Assembly: GCA_000196815.1 (NCBI GenBank)
Contig: FP929003.1
Location: 3,929,501-3,993,500 of the forward strand
Length of the DNA: 64,000 nucleotides
Source: Nitrospira defluvii
GTDB taxonomy: Bacteria > Nitrospirota > Nitrospiria > Nitrospirales > Nitrospiraceae
Direction: 5' to 3'
The notes beneath the pieces are model-generated. The model made no database searches and was not told where the DNA came from. It saw only the letters and a program-made list of their open reading frames with translations. The translations under genes were made by a program, and so were the position numbers. Below are positions 63,899 to 64,000 of this stretch, in pieces. The first letter of the stretch is position 1, and every line of letters starts with the position of its first letter.

Positions 63899-63934
63899 CC
63901 GAGGGGGGAGGGGTCACCACGACGCCCCCCTCGG
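63899..63934 (+). terminator. GC-rich inverted repeat after the peroxiredoxin gene
   Basis: CCGAGGGGGG (63899-63908) pairs with CCCCCCTCGG (63925-63934) around a 16-base loop. No T-run follows, so termination is possible but not certain. Confidence 0.4.
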
Positions 63935-63960
63935 TCATCCCTCACAGCCGAGGAGAGAGT

Positions 63961-64000
63961 ATGACCGGCACAGTCCAAGACGTTCGCGACGAAAATTACA
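63961..64000 (+). CDS. Start of a further gene, cut by the window end
   Basis: ATG at 63961 follows GAGGAGAG. Only MTGTVQDVRDENY is visible, so no product can be named. Confidence 0.55.
   Translation, partial: MTGTVQDVRDENY

Noticed and set aside
1-64000. CRISPR array, transposase or reverse transcriptase
   Set aside because: No regularly spaced repeats, IS-type inverted ends, transposase or RT motifs were found on reading both strands.

Overview
The window looks like chromosome from a Nitrospira-type bacterium (phylum Nitrospirota). This is inferred from the G+C-rich, high-GC3 coding style and from gene combinations: glutaminyl-tRNA synthetase beside GltX, a full Isc iron-sulfur operon, pyruvoyl arginine decarboxylase with a deoxyhypusine-synthase-like enzyme, and many zinc-ribbon orphans. 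No 16S or marker-gene comparison could be run, so the assignment is moderate.

Layout. 1-5.1 kb: end of a DHH phosphoesterase, a rhomboid protease, a hybrid histidine kinase-like protein that lacks both phospho-acceptor residues, and purE-purK. 5.3-12.8 kb: five co-directional genes resembling a type I secretion system (HlyD-like adaptor, TolC-like outer-membrane protein, two ABC half-transporters, a four-helix-bundle membrane protein). Both ABC proteins have lost every ATPase motif, and several replacements are the same in both. 12.8-19 kb: a minus-strand run with RluF, agmatinase, pyruvoyl arginine decarboxylase, aldehyde dehydrogenase, a zinc ribbon, a DsbA-like protein and a deoxyhypusine synthase homologue, that is, a polyamine route from arginine through agmatine to putrescine and perhaps homospermidine. 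19-25.3 kb: ZIP transporter, methyltransferase, an unrecognised protein with a zinc-ribbon partner, a NarX/NarL-like two-component pair and a DUF3015 protein.

25.65-41.83 kb: an integrated element of about 16.1 kb bounded by perfect 45-bp direct repeats. The right copy is the 3' part of an intact tRNA-Glu gene, from the anticodon loop to CCA. The element carries TerL, two TerS-like proteins, an HK97-type prohead protease, HNH nuclease and tape measure protein. I could find no portal, major capsid, tail-tube, baseplate or lysis gene. It has two related Xis-Int cassettes and two replication-initiation-like genes, so it may be a fusion of two elements. The distal integrase reads into the tRNA gene on the opposite strand, so its C-terminus should differ between the integrated and circular states.

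41.8-64 kb: a lipoprotein and two small hypothetical proteins, a secreted protein with nine cysteine-pair repeats, a translation block (glnS, Uup-type ABC-F, two tRNA-Gln, gltX), a ferredoxin with a reductase-like neighbour, iscR-iscS-iscU-iscA-hscB-hscA-iscX, penicillin-binding protein 1A, typA with a hairpin at its predicted 5' end, a DUF4261-like protein and a peroxiredoxin. The window ends 40 bases into another gene.
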